DNA of 64,000 nucleotides. Source: Turritopsis dohrnii (Eukaryota; Cnidaria; Hydrozoa; Anthoathecata; Oceaniidae). Below are positions 45,992 to 58,019 of the stretch, one piece after another. A program made the position numbers and the translations under genes. The notes under the pieces are model-generated. The model ran no database searches, had not been told where the DNA came from, and saw only the letters and a program-made list of their open reading frames with translations. Position 1 is the stretch's first letter, and every line of letters begins with the position of its first letter. The stretch is taken from the NCBI GenBank assembly GCA_027922465.2, contig BQMF02000161.1:558001-622000 (forward strand). The letters are read 5' to 3'.

Positions 45992-46455
45992 CAGGTGCTG
46001 AAATAATAATTTTGAATGGATGGAAAGCAGCTGGCATTTATGATACTTTGGAAAATGGACACAGCTGGGCTACCTTCTCTCGATCCCTTCCAAGATATTT
46101 CGTCGCTGCCAGCAGGAAACGATCACGGTGATGACACCACGTAGAATCTCTGACATAGTCAACCAAACCATCAGCAGAAGGTGAAAGAAGGTTCTGTAAA
46201 TCCTGTTGGCGACGACGATGAAAATGATGACTATAGAGGCGTTGACAATGTTGATTACAGTCGGAACGTATTTGACATCATTATTGACGATGAAAAGAAT
46301 AAAAATAGATTGATTGATAGAACGTTGAATCTTGCACACGTTAAAAACAATTTCTCTCTTTGTATTATTCGCCAAAATAAATCCCCGCTAAGTTTAGCAA
46401 TTTTACCTATTCGCCAAATTAAATCCTCGCCAAAATTAATTCCATTAAAGTAACT
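45992..46455. mobile_element. Dispersed repeat, copy 1 of a pair
   Basis: Shares an ordered series of blocks with 50329-50800: GTGCTGAAATAAT, TCTCTCGATCC, TCTGACATAGTC, GGTGAAAGAAGG, GTTGACAATGTTGAT, TTTGACATCATTATTGAC, AAATAAATCCCC. A plus-strand frame (46181-46453) is rich in D/N, probably the remnant of a transposon-encoded acidic protein. The right end carries CGCCAAA(A/T)TAAATCC units like other elements here. Confidence 0.65.
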
Positions 46456-47060
46456 TAACCATATGTTGTCTAGGCAGAACAGTTATTGCCTTGTTCATCA
46501 CCACCGAACTTTACTAATACATTTCATGTAAACGACATATTTAAGTAAAGCACAAAATCATTGCAAATTACAGATGAAAGATTCGTGGTGGGGTAATTTT
46601 ATTTTAGAGTAGAAACTGTTATCAATGAGTTTTCGTCACACTTTGTAGTTTTCCATTGTACTTGCATCAGAGTCCTGGTCAAGCAAAATCACATTTAACA
46701 TTTCATAACAAGTACAATCATATGATGAGAATATGAACTACACATTCCGTTTAAAACTTATATTTCGACTCTGACATTAGACATTTTACAAAAAATAAAT
46801 TAAATCCACAAGTAAAAACAGAACAGAATGCCGCCGTGTTTATATCGATGTCCATTAAACTCAATATTTCATTTTCATTAACACAACTTACATTCTCTCT
46901 GCTTTTCAACAAAAATACATTTTATTTACAAAGGCTTTCATCGAAATATACTATGCATACACTCTTTATGAAGAAGCTTCGATAAACTGCTTGCTAAACA
47001 GCTCCACGTGCTAAATAGACCAATAAGAATACAGTTATACCATTGAAAAAGCACCCTAAA
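46456..47060. other. Spacer 3' of calaxin
   Basis: AT-rich; nothing recognisable. Confidence 0.5.
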
Positions 47061-49012
47061 TTATGATCCATTCCCTCTTAGAAAGGACCAAAACTAAAGA
47101 AACGATTTTGGTAAGTTGATGAATAGACTCTGCTAAATAAGAAAAAGAATGTCACCTCATGGTCCGGCAAACAAGGTCCAAAAGCTTCCAATAACAGTGG
47201 TTCATCCTCAACAGCTTTCTTGAAATCTGCATACGACAAGCGACTGTCATGGTCGTAATCCTTCACGATAACAAGAAGGAGTTTATTTATACTTGCACAA
47301 ACAAATCATGTCAACTGAAAAATATGGGAATGTTTTGTTGTTGTTGTTTTTGATGTGAAATGGTAAAGAAGTGATCGAGGGAACACTGATTGTTGAATTT
47401 TCATCTGAATAACCACTTTTTTGTTGCAGGAGATGATAACGCCCAAATAATGTATTTCAAACTTTTAAATTTTTAAGCATGCAATCCACAACATAATGAA
47501 ATCATGAAAAAAAATCTCCTACCATTTTTTTCAAGGTGATTTCAACCAGATCTTTTACGCCTTCATCAGGATCTTCCTCTGTCGGTTGCTACATAAACAC
47601 CATTGGAAATACAAGTTTTTTATATAAGCAACCAAAGTCAGACATTAGTAGCAATGTTGCTTAATTTGTGGTGCTAAGGTTTAATCGATAATTTATATGT
47701 CCCGTCTTGAAGAGCTTTTTGTACGTTTTAGCTGTTTAATTAAAGTTCGATTAAAGTATCAAGTACAAAAGTCAAGGACATTCAAATCATTATATAAAGC
47801 GCACAACCTAGTACTGCAACCTAGTGTAACAACCTAGTGTAACAATTTTAAGAAATTTGCCATAACTATGTTGCTAATTTATTAAAGATCCTTGTAGTAC
47901 TGTTGCTTAACAGAAAAAATTTACTAGTGTTGCTTATGACCTTGTTGCTTATAAAAAAACGTGTAGATCGTAAAATTTATTATACAATATTATAGTCCTC
48001 ACTAACATAAATAGGAAAATTTTAAACATATTTTTTGGTTCCACGTTTTAAAAAAAATTAGTAAAGATAGAAAAAATGTTGTGAAAGTTTTTTTCATGAA
48101 GGTTTTTGTCTGGCTAAATGGTGCACTTGACTGATATGTCAGAGAGGGAATATAACATGTCCGTACCTTCACTAAAGAGTGTTTAAGCATGTGAAACATT
48201 TCCTCTCTGGTGATGTAACCATCAGAATTCAAGTCATAAACACCAAAACAATCTGCAAAAGAAAAAAAATTAGAAAAAATTAAGATACTAAAATTAAGCA
48301 ACCTTGATACAACATATGTTTGAAATAAAATCTAGTCTAAATAAATAATTTCATTTCAACATACATTGCATTTGCTCCTCCAGATTTCCCCTGAGAAAAA
48401 CTGATAAGCCATGAATCCATTCCTCCATACTAATGCTACTATCATTATCTTGATCAAAACCTCTAAAAACTGATGAAACAGTTACATGTAAAGTTTACAC
48501 TTGGAATAATCAAATTGTGAGATATCAAATTTCTGAAAACTTTAAGATATAAAGAAGAAACATCAACAGATTAGCATGTAACATCAAAGCAATGTACAAC
48601 ATATTTTCAATGCACTTTAATGAACCCAATTTTTGTCAGCAGGATGTAAAGTTTGAAGTTGTAAACTATTGAGACTACATACTGTTTGTTAAACTGGTTG
48701 GCATGAAATACATGATTGTAACTTACTTCTATCCATTAGGATATCATCAGTCATTTGAAATGTGTTATGAAGCACAGTACGAAACTTTGTGCGGTCCATT
48801 TTCCCTTTGGGACTTGGAACAAGTTCTCTGTATATTGTCAGCAGATTTTCAACTTCACACTTTGAAACTGATAAGTTATAAAAAATGTTATGAACATAAA
48901 CATTGATGAAAAATACTTGCCTTCCTAACAAAATTTGATACTTACAATGAGTTGACTTATAGATCTGTTCAGCCAACTTTGCTTGATTTTTTTTAGCTAT
49001 CAGTCCTGCCAT
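47061..49012 (-). CDS. EFCAB1: Calaxin / EF-hand calcium-binding domain protein 1 (EFCAB1), seven exons
   Basis: Calcium sensor of outer-arm dynein in motile cilia and sperm flagella (neuronal calcium sensor-like). Exons 49012-48946, 48867-48727, 48469-48365, 48252-48167, 47588-47523, 47260-47156 and 47093-47061; phases agree; 200 aa (human 211). Three EF-hand loops are visible: [18 protein letters not shown] and D-Y-D-H-D-S-R-L-S. Family signatures are [26 protein letters not shown] and [10 protein letters not shown]. The last exon, only 33 nt ([14 protein letters not shown]) after a 62-nt intron, is the least certain part; reading through instead gives an unrelated 25-residue tail. Intron 4 holds a dispersed repeat. 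Confidence 0.94.
47640..47960. repeat. Dispersed repeat in calaxin intron 4 (second copy at 62060-62340)
   Basis: Both copies share TAGTA(G/A)(C/T)AATGTTGCTTAATTTG, AACCTAGTGTAACAATTTTA / CCCAGTGTTACAATTTTAAG, GTAGTACTGTTG(C/T)TTAAC and TTTACTAGTGTTGCTT in the same order. No ORF and no clear termini. Confidence 0.75.
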
Positions 49013-50159
49013 TATCAGCAGTACATGAAATCTACAGGACTTCTACTCCCCAACACAAACTACGGGTTTTTTTACTCTAAAGTTTGAAATTTACAATTCA
49101 TGAGTCTAAAAAAAGAACAGAAGCACGTAAAATGCATACAGGCAGAAGGATTTCAACAAAATCAATTGAAGTATTCTCAACCCATTTAAAAAGTCTTTAA
49201 AGAAATTTGAAAAAAAATTATATGATTATAAGAAGTGGGTTGTATTAGAATGGGTAAGAATGGTGGGTAGGCTTTCACTACTTGACTCTCATTTACACGG
49301 AAAGAGGAGTAATGAATTTTCAAACCCAGGTTGTTAGAAAGAAATGTCAGTTTTAAGAAATTAATAAATATAAACATATTCAAGTTAACAATACAGATAA
49401 AAAGTACATACTCTGAGTTTCACACTACTTTTGCACTACTGTCACAATTTATTTTATTTAAATGTGTAAGTGTAGTAAAAATTGACCTAGGTTGTAAAAG
49501 CAAGTTCTCTTACAATAACAATTCAATATGCTTTCTTGTTTAAGGCTAAGCTATCTACAACTCGCCAATCTGACATAATTCAGATCATTATAACAAGAGC
49601 CCTAAGTCTTTCATCTTAATTGACACAGCCTTAGGTCTAAAATTCTAGGCTGGGCATGTTAATAACAACCTAATAACATGACATATTAGATACAATAATG
49701 CAATATACAGAGACACCAACATTGAAAAATAAAATGAGAGATTTATAACCACCAGTTTAGGTGTCACCTCTTGATGACATGTTGGTTGGCAGGGCAAACC
49801 TTTTGGAACAGTACACTCTGTATCCCAAGAAAATGCACTTGGTCATTGCTGCAGCAACCAAAAACAAAACTAGAAAAGTGAAGATTTGAAGAAAACTAAC
49901 TTTTCTTAAATATTTTACAAAATTTTAATTTCAGATAAGGAATTTAAAACATTCTTTGTGTGTAAGAACTATCTACATATATTAATAGCCGATTCTCTGT
50001 TTGTCTGTCTGTCATGCAAAATGGTAGATTAAGTTGTGAGAGAAAATATTTCTCTTCTTGTGTGCGACCTCAGTTCGAAACCAATACATTGCATCCCCAA
50101 TTGTACGTGACATTGAGGGAAGATTATCTCGGTAATCAATAGTGAACTCAAATGATTAC
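49013..50159. other. Spacer upstream of calaxin with a dispersed repeat
   Basis: No gene supported. About 49985-50105 is the uninterrupted relative of the repeat in PYROXD1 intron 1 (starts TTAATAGCCGATTCTCTG). Confidence 0.55.
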
Positions 50160-51560
50160 AAGCTACCTTAATGGGACCATTCGCTAAATCAAATCATCAA
50201 CAAATTTAACAGAATTTCCTGTTTGCCAAAATAAATCCTCGCCAAAATTAAAAAAAACATTTCTTTTAAAAAAGAACTGTAATAGAAGACAGTTTATATG
50301 AAGATGATAACTTACATTACATTGGAGACAGACGAGTGCTGAAATAATTTTGAATGGATAAAGCAGCCGGCATTTACAATGCTTTGACAATGGGTACTGC
50401 CTACTTTCTCTCGATCCATTTCAAGATATTTCACCATTGCCAGGAAACAATGACACACTTGGAATCTCTGACATAGTCATAGTCAGACTCTGAAAGTCAA
50501 CATTATAACAGTGGAGGTGAAAGAAGGTTTATTGGCAACAACGATGAAAATGATGGCGATGAGTTTTTGGGTACACAAGGAAAGGAGGAAGACGTTGACA
50601 ATGTTGATTTCAGTGGAAGTGCTTTTGACATCATTATTGACAATGAAGAATTAATAGACTGATAGAACGTCAAATCTTGCACAAATGCTAAGAAATAATA
50701 TATAATATGTTGTCTCTTTGTATTATCCACCAAAATAAATCCCCCACTAAGATTAGCAATTTTACGTACCGTCTTCATGTCTAATTACGGACAGCCTTTG
50801 TAATTACAGACATCAAAATGTAAACAAACATTCTTGTCACAAAAATAGACGTGCGTTCTTGCCAAGTTCACCACGTATAACTGAATAAAATGTTTTATGA
50901 AACAGAGCAATCCAATAGAGAGCAATTAGCAGCAACACTTGAAGAATAATGGACCGTGAAAATCATAATGACCTATATTTCAATACTCAGTAAAAAGTAA
51001 CCTCCCCCACTGTGATTGACGTACAAAAACTTTATTTATTTGACTTGTTTTATGATAATTAACTTTCTAAAAGTATGATCTAAAAACATTTTCATTCCTC
51101 AATTCATTTTTAAACATAAATTTTCGACCTGTCAATATTTCATGACGGAGGTGGCAATTATTATTTTTTATCTGTAAATATGGCTACCATTGTACACATG
51201 GAGCTCATAAAAATACGCATGATTCTCAAGAGGGCGCAGTCTATTTTAAATCTTAAAAGTTTAGAAAAATAAATTGTAATTTTCTCTAGCGTTCAAATAA
51301 ATTTAATTATCTCTCTCTGAAGTTTGTTTTATTACAGTTTGGTTGACAGTACGGGATGTGCCGTGTTTTTAATTTACAGATGGTTGGAATTATGTTTTGA
51401 TCGATCCGTAATTAGACACGAAGACGGTATATATTTGCCAAATTATTTCCTTGCCAAATTTAGCAATTTTACGTATTTGCCAAATTATTTCCTTGCCAAA
51501 TTTAAAAAAATTATCATTCACCAAATTATATAATCCTTGCCAAAATTAATCCTAGTAAAG
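50160..51560. mobile_element. Dispersed repeat, copy 2, plus GCCAAATTATTTCC-type elements
   Basis: 50329-50800 is homologous to 45992-46455. On the left, 50215-50250 has TTTGCCAAAATAAATCCTCG, and 51440-51560 repeats TTGCCAAATTATTTCCTTGC at least twice and ends in CCAAAATTAATCCTAGTAAAG. These units look like diverged relatives of the CGCGAAATTAAATTCCGCG motif in the MITE at 2140. Element limits are unclear. Confidence 0.5.
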
Positions 51561-51636
51561 TGTATGGGTAATGAATGCCTTTTAGAAATCCATATTTAAA
51601 CTTTACAAAATAGATTTGCTAATAGAAGTATGTGTA

Positions 51637-52093
51637 CACACTTTTTTTTTTATAAGAACCAGTAAAATCTGACTTGAGGCTGGCTGTTCTCATTTTTGGA
51701 GCCTTTTTCAGCCTAAATTGTTCTTATTTTGTTCTTTGCTTTTAAAGAACACAGTTTCAAATTTCAGCCTCATTTTGTTCTTCTTCTTATGGAACTTCCA
51801 GTAAAATAGAGGTTTTTTTAAAAAACAACTGGTAAAAAGTATGGTTGCTGTTTGGTAATGACCCATTTGCGCACATTTATTGGAGGTGAAAAAAAACCAA
51901 AACTTCTAAACCATTTTACCAGTGAGAGAATTCACATCATCAACTGCTCTTATTTTCCAAGAAAATTCAGGCTCAGGCTCTTTTTGGAACAATGATTTGA
52001 GCCTCAGGTTGTCCTTTTTTTGTTCTTATTTTTTGGCCAAATCTGAGGCTCGTGTTCTTATAAAATTGTTCTTTTTCTTATAAAAAAAGCGTG
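51637..52093. mobile_element. hAT-like MITE, 457 bp, with perfect 8-bp duplication
   Basis: Ends CACACTTTTTTTTTTATAAG and ...CTTATAAAAAAAGCGTG are inverted repeats, flanked by TATGTGTA on both sides (51629-51636, 52094-52101). An 8-bp duplication and CA...TG ends fit hAT elements. Related copies are at 9724-10036 and, partial, about 37185-37290. Confidence 0.88.
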
Positions 52094-52101
52094 TATGTGT
52101 A

Positions 52102-52935
52102 TTAAAAGATATCTTAACTTATTGTCTATAAAGGGTTTGCTGCTGCGAACCAAATAAAAGCGGATAAAATGTCTTGCAGTCTGCTGTTGGAAATCAGTTA
52201 GTTAATTTATTTTTTTGGAGGATGGGTGCACTACTTATGTTGACATGTCCAGAAAAAAATGATTAAGTAGGGTTTAATGCTGTAACATGCAGTAATAATC
52301 TAGAAAACTCTTTTTATTATGCGTGTCCAAAGTTAGGAAGAATGTCTGCGAAGCTAGAAAAAAAGTATATAAAATAATTGTCTCCAACTTCACACCTTGA
52401 AAACGAAACCTTGTGCAGGCGTGATGTAGTGTGTTTATTAGAAACGGCAACCATGTTCTGCTAGATCAATGGAGTGCGATAATGTTGGGGCTAAAATCTT
52501 ACGCCCTTATATTGTGAACAGAACAGCACTCTATCTGATGCGCATTTTTCATGATGGTGGTTAGAGAAGCGCGAAAAGAAGCGGGTCGTTATGTATGAGA
52601 TCTGCAAACAAAACAAACAAGGAAGGTTTTTTTTTATTTTGCTTGGAGCTAAAATCTAATGTCGCTGTTAATAAACGAGAGTATAGTAACCGGATACTAT
52701 ATGCACTATATATATTTTAGTTAATTTTGTGGGATATCCCACACAGAGAAAAATATAACAAACAAAATTGTAATGAAATTTGACGTTATCATCGAGCATG
52801 TCTTTTTTGCCAATGCTCATTGTTTTTATTTACTTCTAATTTTTGTTTCTGTTTCAGTTTCTTTCTTTAAGTTCTTTTTTGTCTGTGTGTGTTTTCATTG
52901 CCACCACAGGTTGAGGTTGACCGTGTTAGACACTT
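52102..52935. other. Spacer, no gene seen
   Basis: AT-rich, no exon supported. Confidence 0.5.
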
Positions 52936-53400
52936 AGGTACATATATCTCTAAAATGGAAATAATTTCCATATGGGGAAAGAGTTTCCAGATAAGGAAAA
53001 TTCAAGATTTCTTGCATTGCTACCGTCTGGTGCTCATATTGACTTTGTTGCTCCATGTTCACAACGCAACGACAAAAGCGACCACGAGTTTGCAAAGCTT
53101 CGTCTACCATTATGGTTCGGTTGTTTCCAAATCTGGAAATCCTATCAAAAAAGAGTCGTTCCTTCGAATTTCTTCGGTAGATTTCTTTACACCTCCGGAT
53201 AAAAGTTCACATATCTCCCAACTATTGTTTTAATCTTCGATTAAATGGTCGGTCTTCAGCGCGCAACTTCGGAAATAGAAAAACGTGTTTTTGATTTCCT
53301 TTTCTGGAAATAATTTCCTTATTTGAGCCTTAGTTTTTTTTCTTTATCTGGAAATTCTTTCCCCATATGGAAATTATTTCCGTTTTAGAGATATGTACCT
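52936..53400. mobile_element. MITE with ~65-bp inverted ends upstream of the hinderin gene
   Basis: Left end AGGTACATATATCTCTAAAA and right end (reverse complement) AGGTACATATCTCTAAAAC continue as TGGAAATAATTTCCATATGG / CGGAAATAATTTCCATATGG and GGGAAAGA(G/A)TTTCCAGATAA. GGAAA/TTTCC motifs recur inside. No clear target duplication. The ORFs here (52889-53233) are element sequence. Confidence 0.85.
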
Positions 53401-53607
53401 GACTGTTAGATTTGTTCTTCTCAAGCAAGAACAAAAAAGCTTAAAAAGTCTTGTGGAATGTGTCCCACGACTTGGTCATCTTTAATTACTTGATTGATGA
53501 AGAACAAATCTAGGCTGATTTAGTTCACTTGACAATTAGAAATTAAAAACGGAATTGTTTGAAGATAAAATCAATGCATCTTTTTTGCATTTTTAGTGAT
53601 TTAGAAA

Positions 53608-55227
53608 ATGGATTATCAAAATAAAAGGAGAAAACCTGTCAATATATATTGGGAAGATATTCCTTCAAAAGAAAATGCTATAAGAGATGTTTTATCTTCA
53701 GAAGATTACCAAATCCCTGGAAAGGTATTAAATTCTACATCAGTTGAAGTGGAGGGGAAACCTTGGTTAAAGTATGGAGCTTCTCAATGCAAAAAGTCCA
53801 AACGTAAAAGTGCACAATTAAAAGTGTCACCAGTCAAGACTGATATAAAAAATAACCCCCATTTGGCCAAAGCAACTCTTCGAGACCTCAGGAAAGAAGA
53901 TAAACAAAAGGTAGCAAATTTAATCAAAGAACTTGCAAAATTTGGTGAAGAGAAAGAAAATGCATTTGCAATGCTGAAAGAAGCAACAGCTGAGTATGAC
54001 GCAAAAATAAATACTTATGAGTTGGAACGACAAGATGCTATCAGAAGGTATGATGAACTGAAAGAAAAGCTACTGGAGTATGAGATTCAGATTAAGGTAG
54101 ATCAAGGGATCAACGCAGATGGCAATTTGAAAAGCAATAACATGTCAAAAACACATTCACAATTGGAAAATAATTTTGAAGATATTTTTCTAGAACAGCA
54201 AATCAAATTCAAAAAACAACAACAAATATTGCAGCAGCAAATCGAACAACTGCAAAAATTGCAAGAATCTATATTATTGAGAAAAGATCATGATGACTAT
54301 GATCAACAGGTCCTGCAACCTAGTAATGTTAATGAAATCCCTCAAAAAACTGAGGTGAGATTTGAAGATAGTTCACGTCTTGAATCTAAAAGTTCAAAGT
54401 CACCTAAAGTTCATCAGGATACACAAACCTCTAGCAGTCCCACAAAGTTGGTAACAGAAAGCAATACCATAGCCAGTCAACAAAAAACAGGGAATTGTTT
54501 GGAATGTTCAGTTTCAACACCAAAAGATGCATGTATACAAACGGAAAACTTTTCATCCGACATGGCTAGCATGTTAGGTTCACAAAGGCTATTGCAGTGT
54601 GAGAAAAGCATCAGTTTACTGGAGCAGTCAATAAACTCAATGTCAGCAAAAAGTAATAGCAGATGTAATAATTTCAAAGATAATGTAGAAATTGTTCCGA
54701 TACTTACTAAATCATCTAACCATGATAATTCAAAACCATTTACTCAAATGAAATCAATTCTAGCTACGTCTGAAAAGAATGCATCTTCAAAAAAAAAGGC
54801 CAAGCAAAAAAATTCAGTGGATATGATTGAATTTCTTCTCAATGAGCAAACATCGTCTGAAAGTGAAGAAGATCTCCCAAGTTCCGCTTTTCCTTCTCCA
54901 CTGATTAATTCATCGAGCCGGCAGTTCACCAGTTCTGCTGTCGAACGTAAACACTATCAGCCCTCATCTATGATGGACTTAGTTGAAGGATTGCAGCCAA
55001 GATCGACTAGTACATCAATTGATCAACTTAGTGTACATAAAAGCAACTTGGTCAATCCATCCAGTCTGCGAAAAAGTAGCAGACATGATAAAAGTGGAAG
55101 GAAAAAAATTCAATTTGAACAAAGGAGGCTTGGAAAAATATATGGTATTCAAAATGTAAATAAAACTAAAACTAACGAAGATGAAATGGATGAAGAGGAT
55201 GTATTAGAAGCCGTATTTTTTTTATAA
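53608..55227 (+). CDS. KIAA1328: Hinderin-like coiled-coil protein (KIAA1328 homologue)
   Basis: A single coding exon of 539 aa (human hinderin about 577 aa). Vertebrate hinderin was described as binding SMC3 and competing with SMC1. The diagnostic block is at residues 91-115: T-L-R-D-L-R-K-E-D-K followed by a V-A-N-L-I-K-E-L-A-K segment and an E-E-K-E, very close to the vertebrate sequence. Two coiled coils follow (about residues 100-155 and a Gln-rich one at 195-230), then a Ser-rich disordered region, a basic patch (S-G-R-K-K-I-Q-F-E-Q-R-R-L-G-K-I) and an acidic end. The start is the first ATG after a TTTTTAG acceptor at 53590-53596, so a 5' intron or trans-splice is likely. The assignment rests on one conserved block. 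Confidence 0.75.
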   Translation: MDYQNKRRKPVNIYWEDIPSKENAIRDVLSSEDYQIPGKVLNSTSVEVEGKPWLKYGASQCKKSKRKSAQLKVSPVKTDIKNNPHLAKATLRDLRKEDKQKVANLIKELAKFGEEKENAFAMLKEATAEYDAKINTYELERQDAIRRYDELKEKLLEYEIQIKVDQGINADGNLKSNNMSKTHSQLENNFEDIFLEQQIKFKKQQQILQQQIEQLQKLQESILLRKDHDDYDQQVLQPSNVNEIPQKTEVRFEDSSRLESKSSKSPKVHQDTQTSSSPTKLVTESNTIASQQKTGNCLECSVSTPKDACIQTENFSSDMASMLGSQRLLQCEKSISLLEQSINSMSAKSNSRCNNFKDNVEIVPILTKSSNHDNSKPFTQMKSILATSEKNASSKKKAKQKNSVDMIEFLLNEQTSSESEEDLPSSAFPSPLINSSSRQFTSSAVERKHYQPSSMMDLVEGLQPRSTSTSIDQLSVHKSNLVNPSSLRKSSRHDKSGRKKIQFEQRRLGKIYGIQNVNKTKTNEDEMDEEDVLEAVFFL

Positions 55228-56310
55228 TGTTAGAAATTGTATAACAACAGTAGTGAATTTGTTTCGAATCATACTTTGTGTTTATTTTGTTTATTGTACA
55301 GAGTTTCATTAAGTACATGTTAAATTCATCAAGCTACTTTTACTGTTGTTCACTTTTTATTATAGTTTTTAGCAAATGTTTTGTTTTATAATAATTTTGT
55401 GCCTTCCATACTTATAGGTGATAAAATTGTGTAGGAATGCCAACAATATTCTTATTACTTATTTGAATTCAATTCCATCCCTTTATATCTAAATTAAACT
55501 TTAAATGACTTCAAATCCAAACATTGGCTAAAAGTATAAAAAGCTTGACAGCTTGAGTCCTATGTTGCATTTAAAGAAAATTGGGTAGTCAAAATAACAT
55601 ATTGTGTCCTTTTTTATATATATTTCATGTTTCATGGTAATGTAGATATCATTTGAAACTCTCTTGAAGTGGCTGGCTACGATGAAACCATGTGGTGTTA
55701 TTTTGATCTGGTCCTCACTTTGTTTTGGTTTCTCTTCTACTGAAGACTTGAAAGAAACACTGTGAGGGAGTATGATTATCCTGGAACAATTTTTTTTTCT
55801 AAATTTGCTTGTGATAATACCTTATATTTCATTTTTCTCCTCATGATCTAAGATGAAAGAAATGTATATAAATTTTTTCATTTTGCATTTTGAGGCAATG
55901 CTTCTTTTGATCTTTAATTCCTGAAAATGATCATTGATTGGCTAAAAATGTCTTTGAGTGATAAAGTAAAGTTGTTTTGAAATATAGAATGTTTTACTTT
56001 TTAGTTTAATTGTCGATTCAACGCTCTACAATCAGGTGCTGTTATCATCACTACATTTTTCTTGTGATAGATCTAATTATATTAATGACTTTTTCCAAAC
56101 TTATTTTTTCGATTTTCTCTTCTTCTACTTTTCCATTTCCTACAAAAAATACATCACCAGAAAGACCAAAAAACATGGATTCCATCAGTATAAATTTATG
56201 AAAATTAATTGGAAATATATTTCCTTCAAAGTGTTTTGATTCCAATTTTTTGAAACATACTATATTACATCAACAATTCCCAAATCAATAATAAGGCCTT
56301 TTCTTTACAG
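55228..56310 (+). other. Spacer 3' of hinderin, 5' of an unnamed membrane-protein gene
   Basis: AT-rich; short ORFs at 56010-56245 lack features. The missing N-terminal exon of the next gene, expected to hold a signal peptide, should be here or further upstream, but I could not identify it. Confidence 0.45.
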
Positions 56311-57533
56311 GTCCTCCATGATCGTGGTGTAGGTATGTACAGAGTTGATGGTCTCACCAATGAAGCGAAATATGAAGTTCGCATCTCTTATCCGGCAGTG
56401 GTGAGGTTAATGTAATTCCCTGTACCTAGGTGCTTCCATCCGAAAAAAATTTATCATGCCAGATGATTTACACATTTACTGACCACATTAAGGTTTTTTT
56501 TCGATAAATCAATCAAACTGGGTGTGTCTAACAAGTTAGACCAGAAACCATGTTTAACTGTCACTAGTCAGTGTGGTGGATTTACCAAGTGTTTCATTAA
56601 GTGTTTCATATTTTAGATCCCAACCGATTTCGTTTTGGAGGTTTTTGAAGCAAGTTCTTATAATCGACGCGGCATTTTGAATGTTGAACAAACACAGTTT
56701 CGTGCCAAAACACAGGTTTGTTTGTTTTTGTTTTTCGCTAAATTGATGATTAGTGAAAAGTCATTCGAGTCGTGCGTTTTGATTCCATTTAGAGTTACAT
56801 GATAAAAGTATCTGCATACAGAATTGGAGTACCGGTGGATTTAAAGAAGTTACAAGATCCAATTGCATACAACATCAGTAAAAAATAGTTTTCTTGATTT
56901 TTCATTGTTCACTTGTTAACCAAAAAATGAATACAGATAGTTATGTCTTGAAGATCAGGGAAATTCAGATGTCCTTCATGCAAGCTTTGTTAGTGATTCA
57001 ACTAGGAAACTAACAATTTTATGAAAACCATAAACATTTGAGTAAAGAAACCTTTATTAAGTTTTATTCTGTTATGACAATTAATTCCATTTCAAGTCAG
57101 CCTTAAATACGTAAACTTGATTACCCTTGAGTAAAGACTAGATGCCCGCAAATCTTTTAAAAAGTCGAAAAGTAAGTCAGCGAAAGAGTTGAAAATCAGT
57201 GAAGCGCTTCCTTGACAAACATCTTATTATTAAGATTGTTAATTAACAGAGTGTATGGAGTGTATGATCGAATGGAGGTTTTTTATTAAGGCTTTGTGCG
57301 TTAAACTTGACGCTTTCTAGTGTGAACCGGCCTTAATCTATCTGATGTTTTTATGTTTTTCTTCCTAGTTTGGTTTTCTTTTAGTTGTAAATCGAATGTA
57401 TTATGGATGTTCATATCAGACATGGAAACTTATTCTGCTGTGTTTCATAACGTTCTGTTTAATTATAAAATTTGGTATTCCTCTGGTGCTGAGTTTGATT
57501 GATTATATGACCGCCGATCTGAAGAAACAGTGA
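56311..57533 (+). CDS. Membrane protein of unknown family, 3' four exons (5' end missing)
   Basis: Exons 56311-56400, 56617-56715, 56793-56877 and 57385-57533 join in consistent phase (0, 0, 1) with good splice sites (tttacag|GTC ... GTG|gtgagg; ttttag|ATC ... CAG|gtttgt; atttag|AGT ... TCA|gtaaaa; ttttag|TTG). The ~140-aa product begins inside a domain with M-Y-R-V-D-G-L and Y-E-V-R-I-S-Y-P-A-V, then I-L-N-V-E-Q-T-Q-F and V-S-A-Y-R-I-G-V-P, a beta-rich pattern. It ends with one hydrophobic helix (K-L-I-L-L-C-F-I-T-F-C-L-I-I-K) and a short tail D-L-K-K-Q, as in a single-pass type I ER or plasma-membrane protein. Reading on at 56878 instead gives a stop after S-K-K without a membrane helix. 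I do not recognise the family. Confidence 0.72.
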
Positions 57534-58019
57534 CTTGGTATACTTACTGTACTTTGACAGGAGAAAGTAATCTTTGCTGTATTAAGCACGTATTGGTCGA
57601 TCGCGCCTCAGAAGCTCTGGAATGACGTCAATAGAAAGCACGAGGTCACGTGGGTATTCTTGGCTTGAACGCCAATAGTTTTGTTTCATGGTTATTCAAG
57701 GAATGCGAGACGGGCGGTAACTGTGTTTAGTTGACACTTGGTGGTAGCCATGGTGATGAATCTTCAAATCACATCGACTGCGCTGCTGATGCTGATGTAT
57801 GAAATTTGAAATCCATGACATCGTTCAAGAAAAAATATATATATATTTTCGCTCAGGAAGATTTAGTGATACCCTGTTGGAAATATTTTGCTATTGTCAC
57901 TCTGGCTTCGGTTCTAGGTCTTTTGCTGACAAAGCTATAAATCAACACCAGGCACTGTTACTATGGTGAATCATTTTAAATAACATCCAGAAAAAAGCTG
58001 ACGAGGGCAAAAACATCAA

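Noticed and set aside
48689..48726. Extension of calaxin exon 2 to the stop at 48689
   Set aside because: A gtaagt donor at 48726 and the family sequence require splicing to 48469.
56878..56886. Stop directly after exon 3 of the unnamed membrane protein
   Set aside because: Using the gtaaaa donor instead leads in phase into a membrane helix exon, more credible than an S-K-K end.
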